Source: Daphnia carinata
Taxonomy: Eukaryota; Arthropoda; Branchiopoda; Diplostraca; Daphniidae
Length of the DNA: 64,000 nucleotides
Direction: 5' to 3'
Assembly (NCBI RefSeq): GCF_022539665.2
Contig: NC_081333.1
Coordinates: 9,546,971 to 9,610,970, forward strand
In this document: positions 11,301 to 24,500 of the stretch, piece by piece
Numbering within the stretch: the stretch's first letter is position 1
Layout of the letters: every line of letters starts with the position of its first letter
Program-made: the position numbers and the translations under genes
The notes under the pieces: generated by a model
What the model was told of the DNA's origin: nothing
Databases searched by the model: none
The model's input: the letters and a program-made list of their open reading frames with translations, nothing else

Positions 11301-14300
11301 TTTGTCTTGCCCTTCCCCCCCCCCCCTTCTGTCTAACTCACTTTTAAACGTTTTTCTTGTGTGTATACGAATCACGAAAATCTTGGCTGAACGGCGTGAA
11401 GAGATATTCAAACCTATGCCACATGCACGAAGCTCAAATTACTTAGGAAAATTGCAAAGGGAGAAGGTAATAATTTTTATACCATCTGAAAGACTTTGCT
11501 GTTCAGCTGCAATTTGTTGACAATGCACTGGCGCTTTATCACATTGCCTACTGCATGTATATAAGTATTGACACGCGCCGTGCAGCGATCGAACGTACAA
11601 AAACGCGTTTTCTTTGTTCTTCCAAAAACCGAGTTGACGCTGACGGCAATATCAACTCAAACACTCTCCCCCTTCCTTTCCTAAACCAACTTTCAAAAAA
11701 TAAATAAATCCACGAAAAGTCAACAAATCATTGATCGGCAATTTTAGCTCGAGTGTTCGGCTTCTGTGACGCACAACCAGCCCCATCTATAACTGATTTC
11801 AATCTGATTTTAAGAACTAGCATGCAGTGAGATCGAACAGAGTGTAGCATGAAAATTAAACATTTTTAGCGTATATAATTTAGTGGATACTTTTAGCATC
11901 GGATGGTAGAAGTCGGTAATTCCAATAGCAACGATGTGAGCCAGTAATGCGTGCCATCAAAAGACCTAAAGACAAAAAAACGAAATATACCAAGTAATAA
12001 TCCTTGCGAATAAACACAAGAGTGACCTTTGTTGAACCAAAACCGATCTTTGTTGATTCTCGTCTTTACTTTTTCAAGACGAAAAATAATGACGAATGAC
12101 GGAAAGTCATTACGGCACTCATATTGAACGCATAACTGCAACGAAATCGATTATTTACGTGTACGAAGCTATAAGCTCCCGAATCATAAAAAAAGAACTA
12201 CGTCCTTCCTTTGACTCTGTTTGAGCTACATCGGCGAAAGAAAAGAAAAATACGTTAATTTCTTCTGAAACCTTGCATTCGCTTTCCCTATATAAAAAAA
12301 GAGAAAACAATTGAAAATAGAAGGAGGAAACAAATTTGTTCGTTCGATAAAAGTATCGAAAAAGTCGGAAACGACTTTCATGGTAGATTGCATAAAAGTA
12401 CAAAGAAACCACGGATTAAAGGCTTAGGAAAGGATCATTTTCTCTTTTGCCTCTTCCTCTTTTCTTCAAATCTATCCGTTATCCTTTTTTCTGTTTCTCT
12501 CTTTGTCGCCGGGAGAAAGGTGCAGCAAACTAGTCACGCTACCTTGACTAAAGCCTCGAACGGAATGAGAACGTGAAAAAAATCGCTAAACAATTTATAC
12601 CAATTTTTCTTTCTCGTGAACATTGAAGATAAGCTTTTTTGTTGTTGTTTTTACCCATTCCTCATGCCTACACACGCCCTTATAGTTGCTGGACTACTTA
12701 ACTATCTGCCTCTGTACGCCCATGGGGCCAAATGTCCGTGGTCGATATAACACGGACTGTGGGGGAGGTCAATATTGCAACGTCCGTTTACCTAGCCAGG
12801 CCTGGACACTGTAGGAGGTACCACTGCTAACTGAAAACAATGTCCCTGTGTCAAAAGATATACGTTCCTACATTTTAAACGAGATTTCCTTTCTGTTTCG
12901 TTCCGAATTCAAAGCGGATGTTTGAACTGCCTTTAATACTTTTTTTTTCACTAATAACAAATCGATCGATGTTAGTGAATTCAAACAGAGAAGTTTGGCA
13001 GAGGTGGCCTTTTTGGGCCGTTCCCGGAACAAAAGAGCCTCTACCTCTTTAGCGTGTTAGAGCCCAGTCTCTTCGCCGTAGGGACGTTATTGCGCAGGCG
13101 GCGGCAGTCTATCGCGAAAAGCAAGAGAAGGAGAGATAGATGAAATTGGTAGAATCTGTAAAAATAAAAATAAAAACAGCATAATAATAAGCACCCCCAA
13201 CATCGTCAGACATGGTTAGGCGCGGACGGGCTCGGGTCTGTTTGTGTGCGTGCGTATGTGGTGGTATTATGTCAACTAAAAAGAATAAGAGACATTTGAA
13301 ACGCAGCGGTGACAAATGACTATCCTTATATCGTTCAAGATGCAGCAACACTTTTGAAAGGAAGGAAACGGCCAAATAGGCGCTTTTTAGAAGTCCAAAC
13401 TGGCAAACTTGAAGGTCTGTGTTTTCCATTTTTCTTCATATTTCGTTCTATAAATCGCAACAATCGTTCCCTAATACGAATGAAAATAAAGAAGAAAACA
13501 GAAAAGGATGAACCTATTTTTCTTTTGTTGACGTGCGCGTTTGACTTCCGCGTCTACTATCTCCCTTTTTTTGCGTGTGGCTTCCGAGTCTCACGCAGGA
13601 GGGAGGAGCTCCTCGTTCACCAAGCTCCCTATATTTCATTTGGTTGTATATGTCGCATAGGGGATTTCTATTCTTCGACTATTTTTAAGTAGCGTGTTTG
13701 CGACGGGCTTCTTTCTCTACGCTCGACTGACCAATGTAACATAGGCCATTGAACAGGCCGTCCACTTCGATCAAACAATGTGCCTCTTCTTATTTTATTT
13801 TATTTTTTTTTCTAGTGATTGTCACAAGCACTTCACTGTTGGAATTTGTCTTATTTCATCGTTTGCCCTTCCTACCGATCTGTATTTGATGCCTGATGGG
13901 TGTTAAAGAGTGTTGCGAAAACGGGCAGAATGTCTGCGAGGATTTTAGCAGTCTGCGTGAGTGAGCCATCTATCTCTCTCTGTCTCCATCACGTTTCTGC
14001 CTTCCTTCTCTCTATCCAGACATTTGTCGGCTCTCATGGGAAATTCAATTAATGGATCCCAGCGGTTCCATTAGAGTTACGCGAGTCCTGGCAAAAGTCG
14101 AACCGGTCAAAGGGTCGCGGATCACTCGACATGCACTAGCCCTGAAGAGCTCATTCGTGCGGGAGCGGAATCATTCGCTAGCCAGTTGCAGTGGACTCTT
14201 CGCACCCAGAGTTTTCGGCATCTGTCTTTCCTCTTCTTTTTATTACTCTTTCCTAATGTTCTGGCACGACAGCAAAAACTCACTTACTCAATCCCGGCTC

Positions 14301-17300
14301 TTTTTCCTATCGGTCTTCTTTTTGTGACCATCTGGTTTGGATAGGGACGTTTCAAACCGGCTGGACACAACTAATAAGCGGGCTCACTGCACAATCATGA
14401 GTCATCTTGTCGGCCACTTTTATCGTCACTCTAGAAACATCGTTCAGCCCTTATCGACGCTGTCCGTCTTCATTCGTCACGCCCGGCCAATCAATGGACG
14501 ACCGATTCATTCAATGTCATCTATATACCCTCCCCAAGAGCATGTGGATCTGTTATACCACTCTGAAATCGATTCGAGTAGAAGGCAAGTTTTCTGATGA
14601 GGAGCGTTTCAAACCAACCGGAGACGACAGGAGTGAGTCGGATTGACGCATTGATGAAGTCGATCGATCGAGGTACTACCATTGAACACAAAAGCCCGGT
14701 AACATTAGCTGGGACGTCCCGGAACGACCGTTTGGGGGTGGGTCATTCAGCAATTATTCTCGAGAAAGCTTTCGAGAGGCTTACGTTTTTCGTTTGAAAT
14801 CACGACAAAGTGTTCAACGAGTATTACATGTGAGCCTATTTCTTCAAAGTTTCATGTAGGGTATGTTTTAAAAAAGGAACATTGGTGATTTTGTAAATGG
14901 AATCTAATTGAACTAACACCTAAATATTGTAAATCTTTAAGAACATCTAAGGGAATTACAGGGCCATTTAATAATTTTTTTATTTTGTTTTGATTTTGTA
15001 TTTCAAGATTTGTCTTTTTTATTGCTGCCCGTCGCTCTGGCATTCAGGGCAGACGGGCATTTCATGCTCGGAGAGGGCGGGAAACGTCGCGGCTTTCGAT
15101 GCTACGATCCAATTCCTTTGCCGTCAGTTTCCGAGAACGAAAGATTCTTTTCCGATTTTACGTGACGTATCCGTATGGAAATTGTTTCCCCACTGTGCCA
15201 TATCTTCCATTGTCACAGAGAAATGCCCCGCTCCGTTCTGGATGATATTGCGGTACTTGCGCCATTGCGTCATTCTTCTTCGTCTCCCTTTTGCCTTCGA
15301 TGGGTTGGGATGGGCTGGTGACAGCGACGAGCAAACGGCTTTTATACATATGCAAATATCTTTTCTTTGCCAGAAAAATGACAAGGATTTCCCGTATGAT
15401 TCTTATCAAAGATCAAACATCTTTCTCTCTAATTTTCCCCAGGAAATAAGGCTCTCCTATTTTGCAATGCATATCAATTTCATCCGTTTGAGCGTGAAAC
15501 GATTTTTTGCATCACAATCTCATTGTCAAATTTCTGTTATTATTCACAGTTCAATGGACGTTTCTCTTTTATGTTACGTCATATGCCCAGTAGCTACTAA
15601 AGATGCATTAGCATTTTTGTTGAGTTTGCAATTTTAATTTTACCGTGGATGCACGCGTTTGCATCTTGCTGTTTCAACTGATTCCAACAGAGAGCATTAG
15701 CTGACGGAGTACAACAACTGAAAACGTAGCAGACGTCCAGGGCATTGAGTCGGTCATGCGCAGAACTCACGGCTAAAATCACGATGTAAAGATTTGTTTC
15801 CCGCAGGTACGAGCGGAGGACATCTACTGTCTTTGTCGAGAACCCATCGTCGATGAAAGATATTTATTGGATAGACAACTCAGATTTTTAAATCGCGTGA
15901 GGGATGATAAAGAAACCTCCAAAGCATAAAAACTAAAAGTTTGAAAGAGAAAAGAAGTAAACTTAAGATGAACGAGCTGGGCTCTCAAGTGCATCGTGAA
16001 AGATAGCGCTTCACGGACGACTTATTGATAGATAGTCAAAATTCCGGAAGATGACCATTTCATTTTTGATGATAGCAAATGAAGAAAAAAAAGGCAGAAC
16101 TACTGGATCTTTTATTTATTTTAAAGCCATACAAAGTGGTGAATAGGCCAAGTTGTTTTCATCCAACTCTGCCAAGAGACGGAAATCAATGGCGGTCGTG
16201 AAAGAAGAAAAGTTTCTTTTCCTCATAAAATCGACCATCACAAGTCTACACAACACAGTATACACACAGAATCGAAATCGCCCACGACAAGGATTCAAAG
16301 CACTTTTGGCGGAAGCCTCTGCATTTTGGCTGATGGCCGTCTTCTTCCCCTTTTGCAAATGTTATCCAAGTGTACGTGGGCCCAGGACGGCGGATGGAAG
16401 TTAGATGAATTGGCTGGATCTGAGTTTCAGCGACACGCTCGAAAGTTTCCTATTTGCACAAGTTGCGCGTGCCTTGCAAACGTTTCTTTTTCCTTTTTCA
16501 GACACAAGTTGTTGCTAGAGAAACAAGGGCTTTAACTTTGGCTATTCAAATAATCAGACGATCGTTTGTCGAGATGGAAATCCCATCGTAAATTTCTTCG
16601 CCTTTACACTCTTTGCCTTTGATCGCTTGGAAGGGCTCCTAAACGGTAGATTCTTATTCCCCTTTTTCAACTGTTCGTTGCTGTCGGTTGTTCCACCTCT
16701 GCGTGACAATTCGTGGAAAATCAATGACAAGATGAATGTAGCCTAGCATTATTTCCTTTTGGTCGACTCTAATTTCGTTTTTACTTTGACGTTTTCATTA
16801 TCGTTTGGTCTGACAAATACACTCGCTTCAACAAGGAGAAACGTGTCACGCCACGAAATCAAAAAGGAGGGAACCGTTTGATTGTAACGATCGATGATGA
16901 TGTAACCCGCCTCTCCTTCTCTTTTAGATGGAAGGAAATGCGCTTATACTTTTTTTTTCCTTTAAATTTTGTGATGAGGAAATAGAAGGGAAAAGGGAAT
17001 TCCGGGGCCACCAAGAGAGGCAGTTTGTATTATCTGAATTGAGCGTGACTGTATTTTCCCGAAATCGTGTCAAGACCCTGCGACGTGATTCTTGATTACA
17101 CGAGTGGCTCTCCTGTGAACCGATTTGTACTGGGCCGAATATTAGCCGTACACAAAACTTGTTAAAGATTTTCCTTTTTGTTTCTGTTTCTCGATTCATT
17201 CATACCAGTGTTTTCTTTTGTGTTTTCATTTGCGGATTGAACGTAGTTGTCTTGCCTTTCGGAATTCTCACACGTGAACGAGAGAAAAATCTAAACTGAA

Positions 17301-18444
17301 AGGCCAGCTGATGCCCCGCCAGCCAACAGCCTGCAGCGCCACTAGATAACACGAACCTCCGGCTCGATGGGACAGCACGGGATTGTTTGGACAGTTGAAT
17401 CAGACCAGTTCGGCCATCGCAACCAGACCCGTAGGACCAGTATCGCCGGAGACGGAGGAAGCGGAGGTACCGGATGATCTCCTGCATCCAACAGGGTGAA
17501 CAGGCTTTGCAATCCATTTTACAGGGTTAGCAATACGTTGGCTACCAAAAATCCAAAACACATCAACGAAAGAAGCCGTTTTACGCAACTGCCTGCACAC
17601 GATAGAAAGACTACTCGTCGTACTACTTCACACACATATACGGCCAAAGTTATACAAAAGGTGTGTCTGTTCGTGTTGATATGCACTCAAAGCACGCATA
17701 CGATAATGCGATTTTAATTACGTTAGACTGTAATGCATGTTTATTATTAGGCTATTGGGAAGTCGTTTTCTAATCAGGCCGTCATTTGAGCTAACAGTCC
17801 ATTTGCTTTGTTCACTGAACACCCTCTGATACAAATAGGCATGCTACTGGAATGCTTTGCACTCATTTTCATGGTTTCGTTCGTTTCATTTGGATTTTTT
17901 TCGTCATTCCGGCTGCATAACTGAAGTGCGGATTGAATTTAAGAATTGCCGGTCGGGGAAAATAGTGGATGAAAATGCACCTGCTTTAACTGGGAAGCAC
18001 GTCAGTTGTCTCCGTATACGTTTTGCCATTCTTTTTATGTGTTTTATTTATTTTTCTTTTCTTTTAATTTCTTTTTTACGGCGTCGTATTCTTTGCTTTT
18101 ACTCACGTTGACAGGTATCTGGCACCTTCTTTCGTCGTCATTCATTCGCTCCTTCAGTGACGCTTGCCTTTTTATCCACGTTTCCCCTTTACGTAACCCT
18201 GGCCTCCTTTTCCATGTCTTCGTTGTCTTCCCCTTTTTTTTCTTTCTTTTCTTTTTGCTTTCCCAGTTCCTATGCTTCTCTTGTTTCCTTGTCGAGCGGT
18301 AGTCTTTTTGTCTCTTGTCCAAACTGTTGCTCCCACAAATTGATTGATCTCTTCTTTTGGCTAATCCTTTTTGTTTTGTCTCTTTGTTTATTGTCATTTT
18401 CTTGTTAAAATATGGTTCCTGGATCCCTGGATTGCGTCTTTCAG
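11301..18444. other. Non-coding stretch, no gene seen
   Basis: No splice-connected coding series is visible. A slightly more GC-rich, complex patch at about 14,040-14,790 and another at 17,270-17,520 stand out but do not translate into a recognisable protein on either strand. A small inverted repeat (GTCCGTG/CACGGAC, 12,734-12,757) is present. The 215-codon open frame at 14,990-15,637 has no recognisable motif. The stretch may be intron if the gene's first exon is near 3.7 kb. Confidence 0.45.
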
Positions 18445-18577
18445 GCTTCAACAACGAACGAACCGGCGTCTTATAAAACACCGTGGTTAGGTGAAATCTT
18501 CTTAGAATTTCATACGTGAGACCAAGGTCGGCGAGTGCGTATCAAATCACACCGAGGCGGCACAATAAAGCATCGCC

Positions 18578-21500
18578 ATGAATTTGATGTACTTTAAGAA
18601 TTTGCGGGGCGACAGGGACGGAGGGACGACTGGGTTGCTAAGCAACACGAGACGAACGGCTGGCATAGACGGTGGCGGTGTCAGCAGCGGAGGTCCTAGT
18701 TACGGCGGCGTCAGAGGTCTCAGCGCAGGAGGCGGAGCCAATTCACGCTCCTGGTTCAATGCCGGAGTGACTGGCGGTGGGGTAGGGGGCGTGTCATCAC
18801 TGGCTCGAGCTTCGGGTCCAGGCAGCGGACTAGCGTCTTCCCTCGGCACAGCTGCTTGTGGTGCTTCAGCCACAGGTGCGGGAGTAGGCACTGGCGGTTC
18901 TACGGGAGCGGGCGGCAGCGGCCTCAACACAGAGATGCATCACTTACGCACTCATCCGCTCGGTCTGTTCGACCTGCCGAGACACGCGGCCGACGGCAAC
19001 GGCGGCGGCGGTTTCGAAGATACTGATCGAGGAGTATCGGGTGCTTCGCGAAATTCGGCGTTGGCCTCGGGCGGCCCGTCGGCAGCCGCTTCTTCGGCCA
19101 ACAACCGCTGGAGTCACGGCGGCTTGGACCGACTTGATCCAATTATTGGAGGCGGAAGTGGAAGCGCTGGAAATAGTCGACCCGACTACCGTTACACTCG
19201 TGTCGACCGACAGAGAATGGTGGACAGTGCAGCAGTCGATACCAGTGGTGGTGTCCCTGGCGGGTCGCGCTCCGTCCGAAGTGGATTGTACGCCGGAGAG
19301 CATCAGTTCACCGGCGAGGTGTGTTTAAGTGTTTCCGGATTGAGCGGAAGCGGCAACGCCAGGGGTACTGTACACGTCAGTGGCAGGACGGGCAAACAAG
19401 TCAGTTTCGGCCGTCACAGTCCCGACGTTAGTGGCAGTGGCAGCAGTGCTGGAACAATGGAGCGAGAACGATCGCGTGAGTCAGACAAACGATTACGCGG
19501 CTCTGCAGGAGCTGGCGGTGCGGGACCAGTCATCGGCAGTGGCATTTCGTCCAATAAAGAAAACAGTGAGAACAGCAGTCGTTCCACTTTTCCTCGTTCG
19601 TCCATTGTGGCCAGCAAAAGATCCAGTCCCGAACGAATTTTAGCCTCCGATCGAGGGCGGCCTTCCTCCCGCGACGACTCGGCTGACGGCCGAAGACGAC
19701 GACCGAATTCCACCATTTTGACTGCCGAAACAAGTTTAACATTACCGGATAGCCGAGGACTCGGTCACGGTCGAGGAGGCAGTGGCGGTGCTGGATCGAG
19801 TCGGCGAGGTGTTGATGGTCGTGATGTCAATAATCGAATCTGTTCCAACAACGATCCGACATTCGACGAATTGATCGATCCCAAGGACCTCAACTTGAAC
19901 GAGATTGCGCGCGACTGCTTCATCATCCCCGTCCATCTGGTCAATCGTTTCCTACCTCTCGGAGTCACGGTAAGTTACAAATTGAATCACATTTTCTTGT
20001 TGTCGTGACGTCATTCGCTTTTATTTTTAGCTACATAAAATCGAACTGATCGGCCTTGTACTGCGTTGCGTTTTATTTTTTATTACTGCGTCCTAGTTTG
20101 TGTAGTTGTGCGAAAGAGGGAGAGAAATCATTGAACTATATATTTGAGGTGCGCTTGTTCGTACTAGATGTAGCATACCATATCTGCATGACAAGCCGTA
20201 TCGATTCGTGTTACATTTCTTTTTTATCTTTGGACGATAGGCTCTCTTTTGTTGTTGTCAATTCAAAGTTTGATATAAAAGTTGGCCGGTCCTTGTTTCA
20301 TGCCAAACAGACCACCCAAAAACACGCTCGCTGGTATTTCAGTTCCTCATTCCTACCTTCCTCATTCTTGGCCTACTTCTTGATTCTATTTCACAGCGAA
20401 TAAAAAAATGCTTTTTTGTGTCCCCCATCAGTTTGTTTAGCGCTGTGTTTTATGACGGGAAGACCCAGTTTGGCGGTAGCCATAAGCAACGCCACTATAT
20501 CGTCCGTTTTGGCGAAATTGGGTGGATTCAAGACGTTGGCGGGACTTGCCCCGGATAACGATCTCTAGTCACCCACCGCTATTCAGTAGCCGTGCAGTCT
20601 ATATAGCGTTCCGTTGGCTTTCTTTCTTTTTTTTTTTTGATCGAGGGGGAACACACTCACGAATCACTAAATTAGCCGAGTGGATTTCTTGAGCGCTATA
20701 TCCTCCAGCTCCCTGTGTATGATAGGGGCGATCGAGCCTCTATACTTCTATTTTTCTGTATATAAGTCTCATTTGTTTTTTGGGGGGAGGGTGGGGGGAG
20801 GGAGGTTTCTTCTTATATATTTTCTTCATCTTCTTCTACTAGCGATAGAACTAGTTTGCGAACAACCACTACAATCTACGGCCTTTGCTTCTTAACAAGG
20901 TCTACATGCCTGTTCTTTGTTTCGTTTTTGTTTTCTTTACGGCCTCAGGGGCCGTCTGCCGCTCGCACCCACTTTCTCAAGCAATTTCTACAGCAACTCT
21001 TTTAGTCAGTCGACTTCATTTCTTTATAACGAATAAAAAAAAGAGTTACTGGACGGATAAACGAACTGCAGAAACGACCCAGATGCTTTCATTTTTATAC
21101 GCTTTCTTCTTAATCATTTTACTTAACATTTTCGCGCACACGTTCGTTGCGCACGCATCCGCGAAACAATTCGACGTGTCGAGAATCATCTTAGCTAATA
21201 ACTCAACCCTCTTTTTTTCTCCATGCTCCTGTAGTAGTAGTCGTAGTATAGCATGAACAACACACACCGTGCAGAGCACAATCAGCTGTGACAAAACCCG
21301 TGTAACGCACAAAGAATGATTGATGATGCCACTCTTTTTCTCCGTTTTGGTAACACCCCAAGGGATATGTCAAAGAGATTGAACGGAGGGACATTGTCAA
21401 TTATATCCACCACACTCTTCTCCAAACTGGGCCGAGATTCTAGTCTTCTGCTTGTATTTAGAATTCGTTCCTGCTGAACGCTGGTGGACATTCCAATTCA

Positions 21501-24500
21501 TTTCCCTGGCGACGCGTTACACTTGCGTCTAAACGTTAGTGCGATTACATCCATCCTGACACGATACGGAGTACAAGATACATCTGTGCTTTCACAGTGT
21601 CGGAACAGGGCCCTGATAAAATAATAACGACGCCTGTCCGGATGACGAGTGTGACCATTTTCATTTTGCGCTCTCGTGATTACTGAACATGCATCTCTGA
21701 CTCTTTGCGCTTATTTTCTCATCTTTTACCATCTTGGGAATCGCTTCAGTCAAGTCCGTCGCAAGTGCGTCACGAACAGATACTATGCTTTCACCAGCTG
21801 TTCCATGTGCTGGATTTCAATGTTTGTTTTTTTCGTTTTACGTCACGTGACTTTAGGACGAAAAAGGCGTTTTGCGGCTAAATCCTTCAACGTATTTTTT
21901 TGTTATCTCTTTACCCTCTAGTCTTTGATGCACTTTACGTGGGTTTTAGTTCTTACGTCTTTTGTTTCACGTCAAAGAAAACAAAACACCATCGAAAGCA
22001 GGGAAAGCCATTTTCCATTTTCATCGAGTCTTTGCTTTTGCTGCGCGTCGCTGCTGCTGATATGTTTCAAAACATTCTAGGCCACTTCGGTGCTTTTCTC
22101 TCTACGTACATACAACACTGCGTATATATTTCTATCATTCTTTTTGTCGTCAAATGCACACTGATCCGCTTGCTCTCGAAACTAGGACGTGCTATTGATC
22201 ATGCCATCGGCTCTAAAACTGCTGCGACATACCGAGCTTGCCTTACATGGTGTGATAAATGTTTAACGGAAAGTTATAACGTACAATATCGTCTGTTGTT
22301 TTTGCCACTCGAAAGATGCTTGCTGCGTCAATTTGTTTCGATTCCAATGTTTTTTGTTTGCCCAATTTCGGTCAGAGGTTTTGACTGTTCCGCTATTTTT
22401 TTCTCCACGTAGAAAACTGTTTCATGAAACATGAGTGGTCAAGCGAAATAATTCTTGGCTGACGCTGAAACGTGTAGAAACTATGGAATAACGTGTGCGG
22501 GAGCGGGCAAAAAAAACGAGAGGATCAAACTTTTGGCATTGCAGTGTTTACCGACAGCGTGAATCCTTACTCGTTACGATCGTTGTTGTTTGTTGCCCGG
22601 CATACTCCCAACGCAATCCATTCACTGACGTGATAAAGCCGATCTGCTTATTCCACACGTGAATATTATTGATTTCCCACTTTGACACCCGTTTGTCGTG
22701 AATTCAGTTGCACGTGATCTTTTCTTCCCACGTCTTCATTTTAAAGCAACTTCTTTTGCAGTCTGCTCTTTTCATTATTATGCTAGAATTGTGTTTATTC
22801 TATTGACAAGTTTGAACCAATTTATTATTCAGAGTTACACTTGGCCCGAGGGGCACATATTTAATATACACAGTCGGTCTGGATTTTGAAAACAATGTTT
22901 AACTTCTTATCGCCTCTCGGCTGCTGGCATGGAAACGATCAAACGAGATAAAACATACAAGACAATCACGCCCACTTGCACGCATGTATAATCATTTGAA
23001 CTATTTTCCTTAGCATCCGCCAGTAGAAACATTGTTGCGGGATCACGTCATGAAAGGCGAGACGGCAAAGAGGCCACTCTCGGAAATTGGTGGAGAAGAG
23101 ACTCGTATTTTATGCTGTTTGTTTTTTAACCATCCAGTTTTTGCGTTTTCCTGCTGTTGAGGTGGTAAAGGAAGAAGAGAGATTCGGAGAACGTAGACGT
23201 GTACAATGATCCTTTTCGTCTAATCATTTGGATATTCATCCGACAGTCAGGAAAGTCGTAATGTAGCGTCAACCGCATTCACATTCGCATCACGTCGTCT
23301 TTCAATGTCGCTCCTTGTTTTCGCTTGCCAGTCAAATCCAATTTAGCGGCCCCATGTTTTGTTCTTGTTTTTGTTTCCGGTTTTTTTTTTATTATTACAT
23401 TTATGTTAGAATGACAAATTTATCAAGTTGATTCGATCGATTCCAGCCAACAGGAAAGAAAAGGCCGCCGAAAATCCAGTCACGTGCAAGCCCGGTGCTC
23501 CTGTACGTGCAGGTATTAAATATAGAAAAATATTTGTTATGTCTATATGAAGCGACGACTTCCATATCAAGAAGATCGCATCGCGATCCGCTCAGATAAT
23601 ATGGATTCCGGCCAGAACGAATGAATATCTCTATCGCTGGTCAGGAGCCTCTTTCGAACGAATAGCGTTATTCCTCTATTGCTTTTCAACGGTTTGTCTC
23701 TTTGGCACTAAGAACGGACGGCTTTTCAATTTCGAACAACGCGGATGAAAAGAATAAGTAAAGATTGGCTGGAATGCCCATTGCACATGGTGATCATGTA
23801 TAACTACATTCCAGTGATGACACGTGATGGTCTTTAACTCTTTTTAGAGTAGTCAATTTTCCATCTCGATACTCTGCGAATAGCATTTTTCTTGGCAATG
23901 GTTATACAGTTGTGATTAGGCACGAATGCTTTGATTGGAACACACAATAGCATCCATTGGAATACATAGGGTCTCGTTGAGTTAGAACTGGATAGGTATA
24001 CAAGCTATTTCCCAATAGGATAAAGTTCTTTTTTCCCTTCATTTCTAACTCCGGTCGTCAGGATTTCCTTTTCTTTTATGCTGAAATCTTGGCAAATAGA
24101 AGCATATTCGTTGTCAGTAGGTTTGCAGTTCACGATGACCCTAAAAGACTTTGTCGTTGCGTATAGGCTCGAACATCTTGGCTTCAGTGAACGCGCAGCT
24201 GCACCATCTTATTTTTTGCGATCGCTTGGATTATCACGAAGTGTTTGCAGACATAGTGTTACACGTTCACTAGGCTATATAATTTTATTGTGGCTAAAAG
24301 AGAGCCAGTATATCTTTGTGCATAAATACTTTTAGCGAGATGTAGCGATCTCTAGGGCGTCCGGGTAAGTAGATGTATTAGTTTGGTATCACGGTGGGTG
24401 CGCTTGTCGCTTGGTTGGCGTATAAATAAACCCTTATTTCTTGTCTCTTCCAAAGTTCTCTCACTTTCTCTCTCTCTCTCTCTCTGTGTCTACGGGAGGA

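Noticed and set aside
12734-12757. Seven-base inverted repeat GTCCGTG/CACGGAC
   Set aside because: Short stem with a ten-base loop; expected by chance several times in 64 kb and without context.
14990-15637. 215-codon open frame on the plus strand
   Set aside because: No recognisable motif, no splice context, and a composition rich in Phe/Ser/Cys/Ile typical of random AT-rich translation.
17396-17450. Collagen-like Gly-X-Y patch on the minus strand (GDTGPTGL, GCDGRTGL)
   Set aside because: Only a few triplets, in two different frames, with stops close by; too short to call a gene or pseudogene.
18700-19968. Several minus-strand open frames under the Gly-rich exon
   Set aside because: Shadows of the GC-rich plus-strand coding exon; Pro/Arg-rich mirror of Gly/Ser codons.
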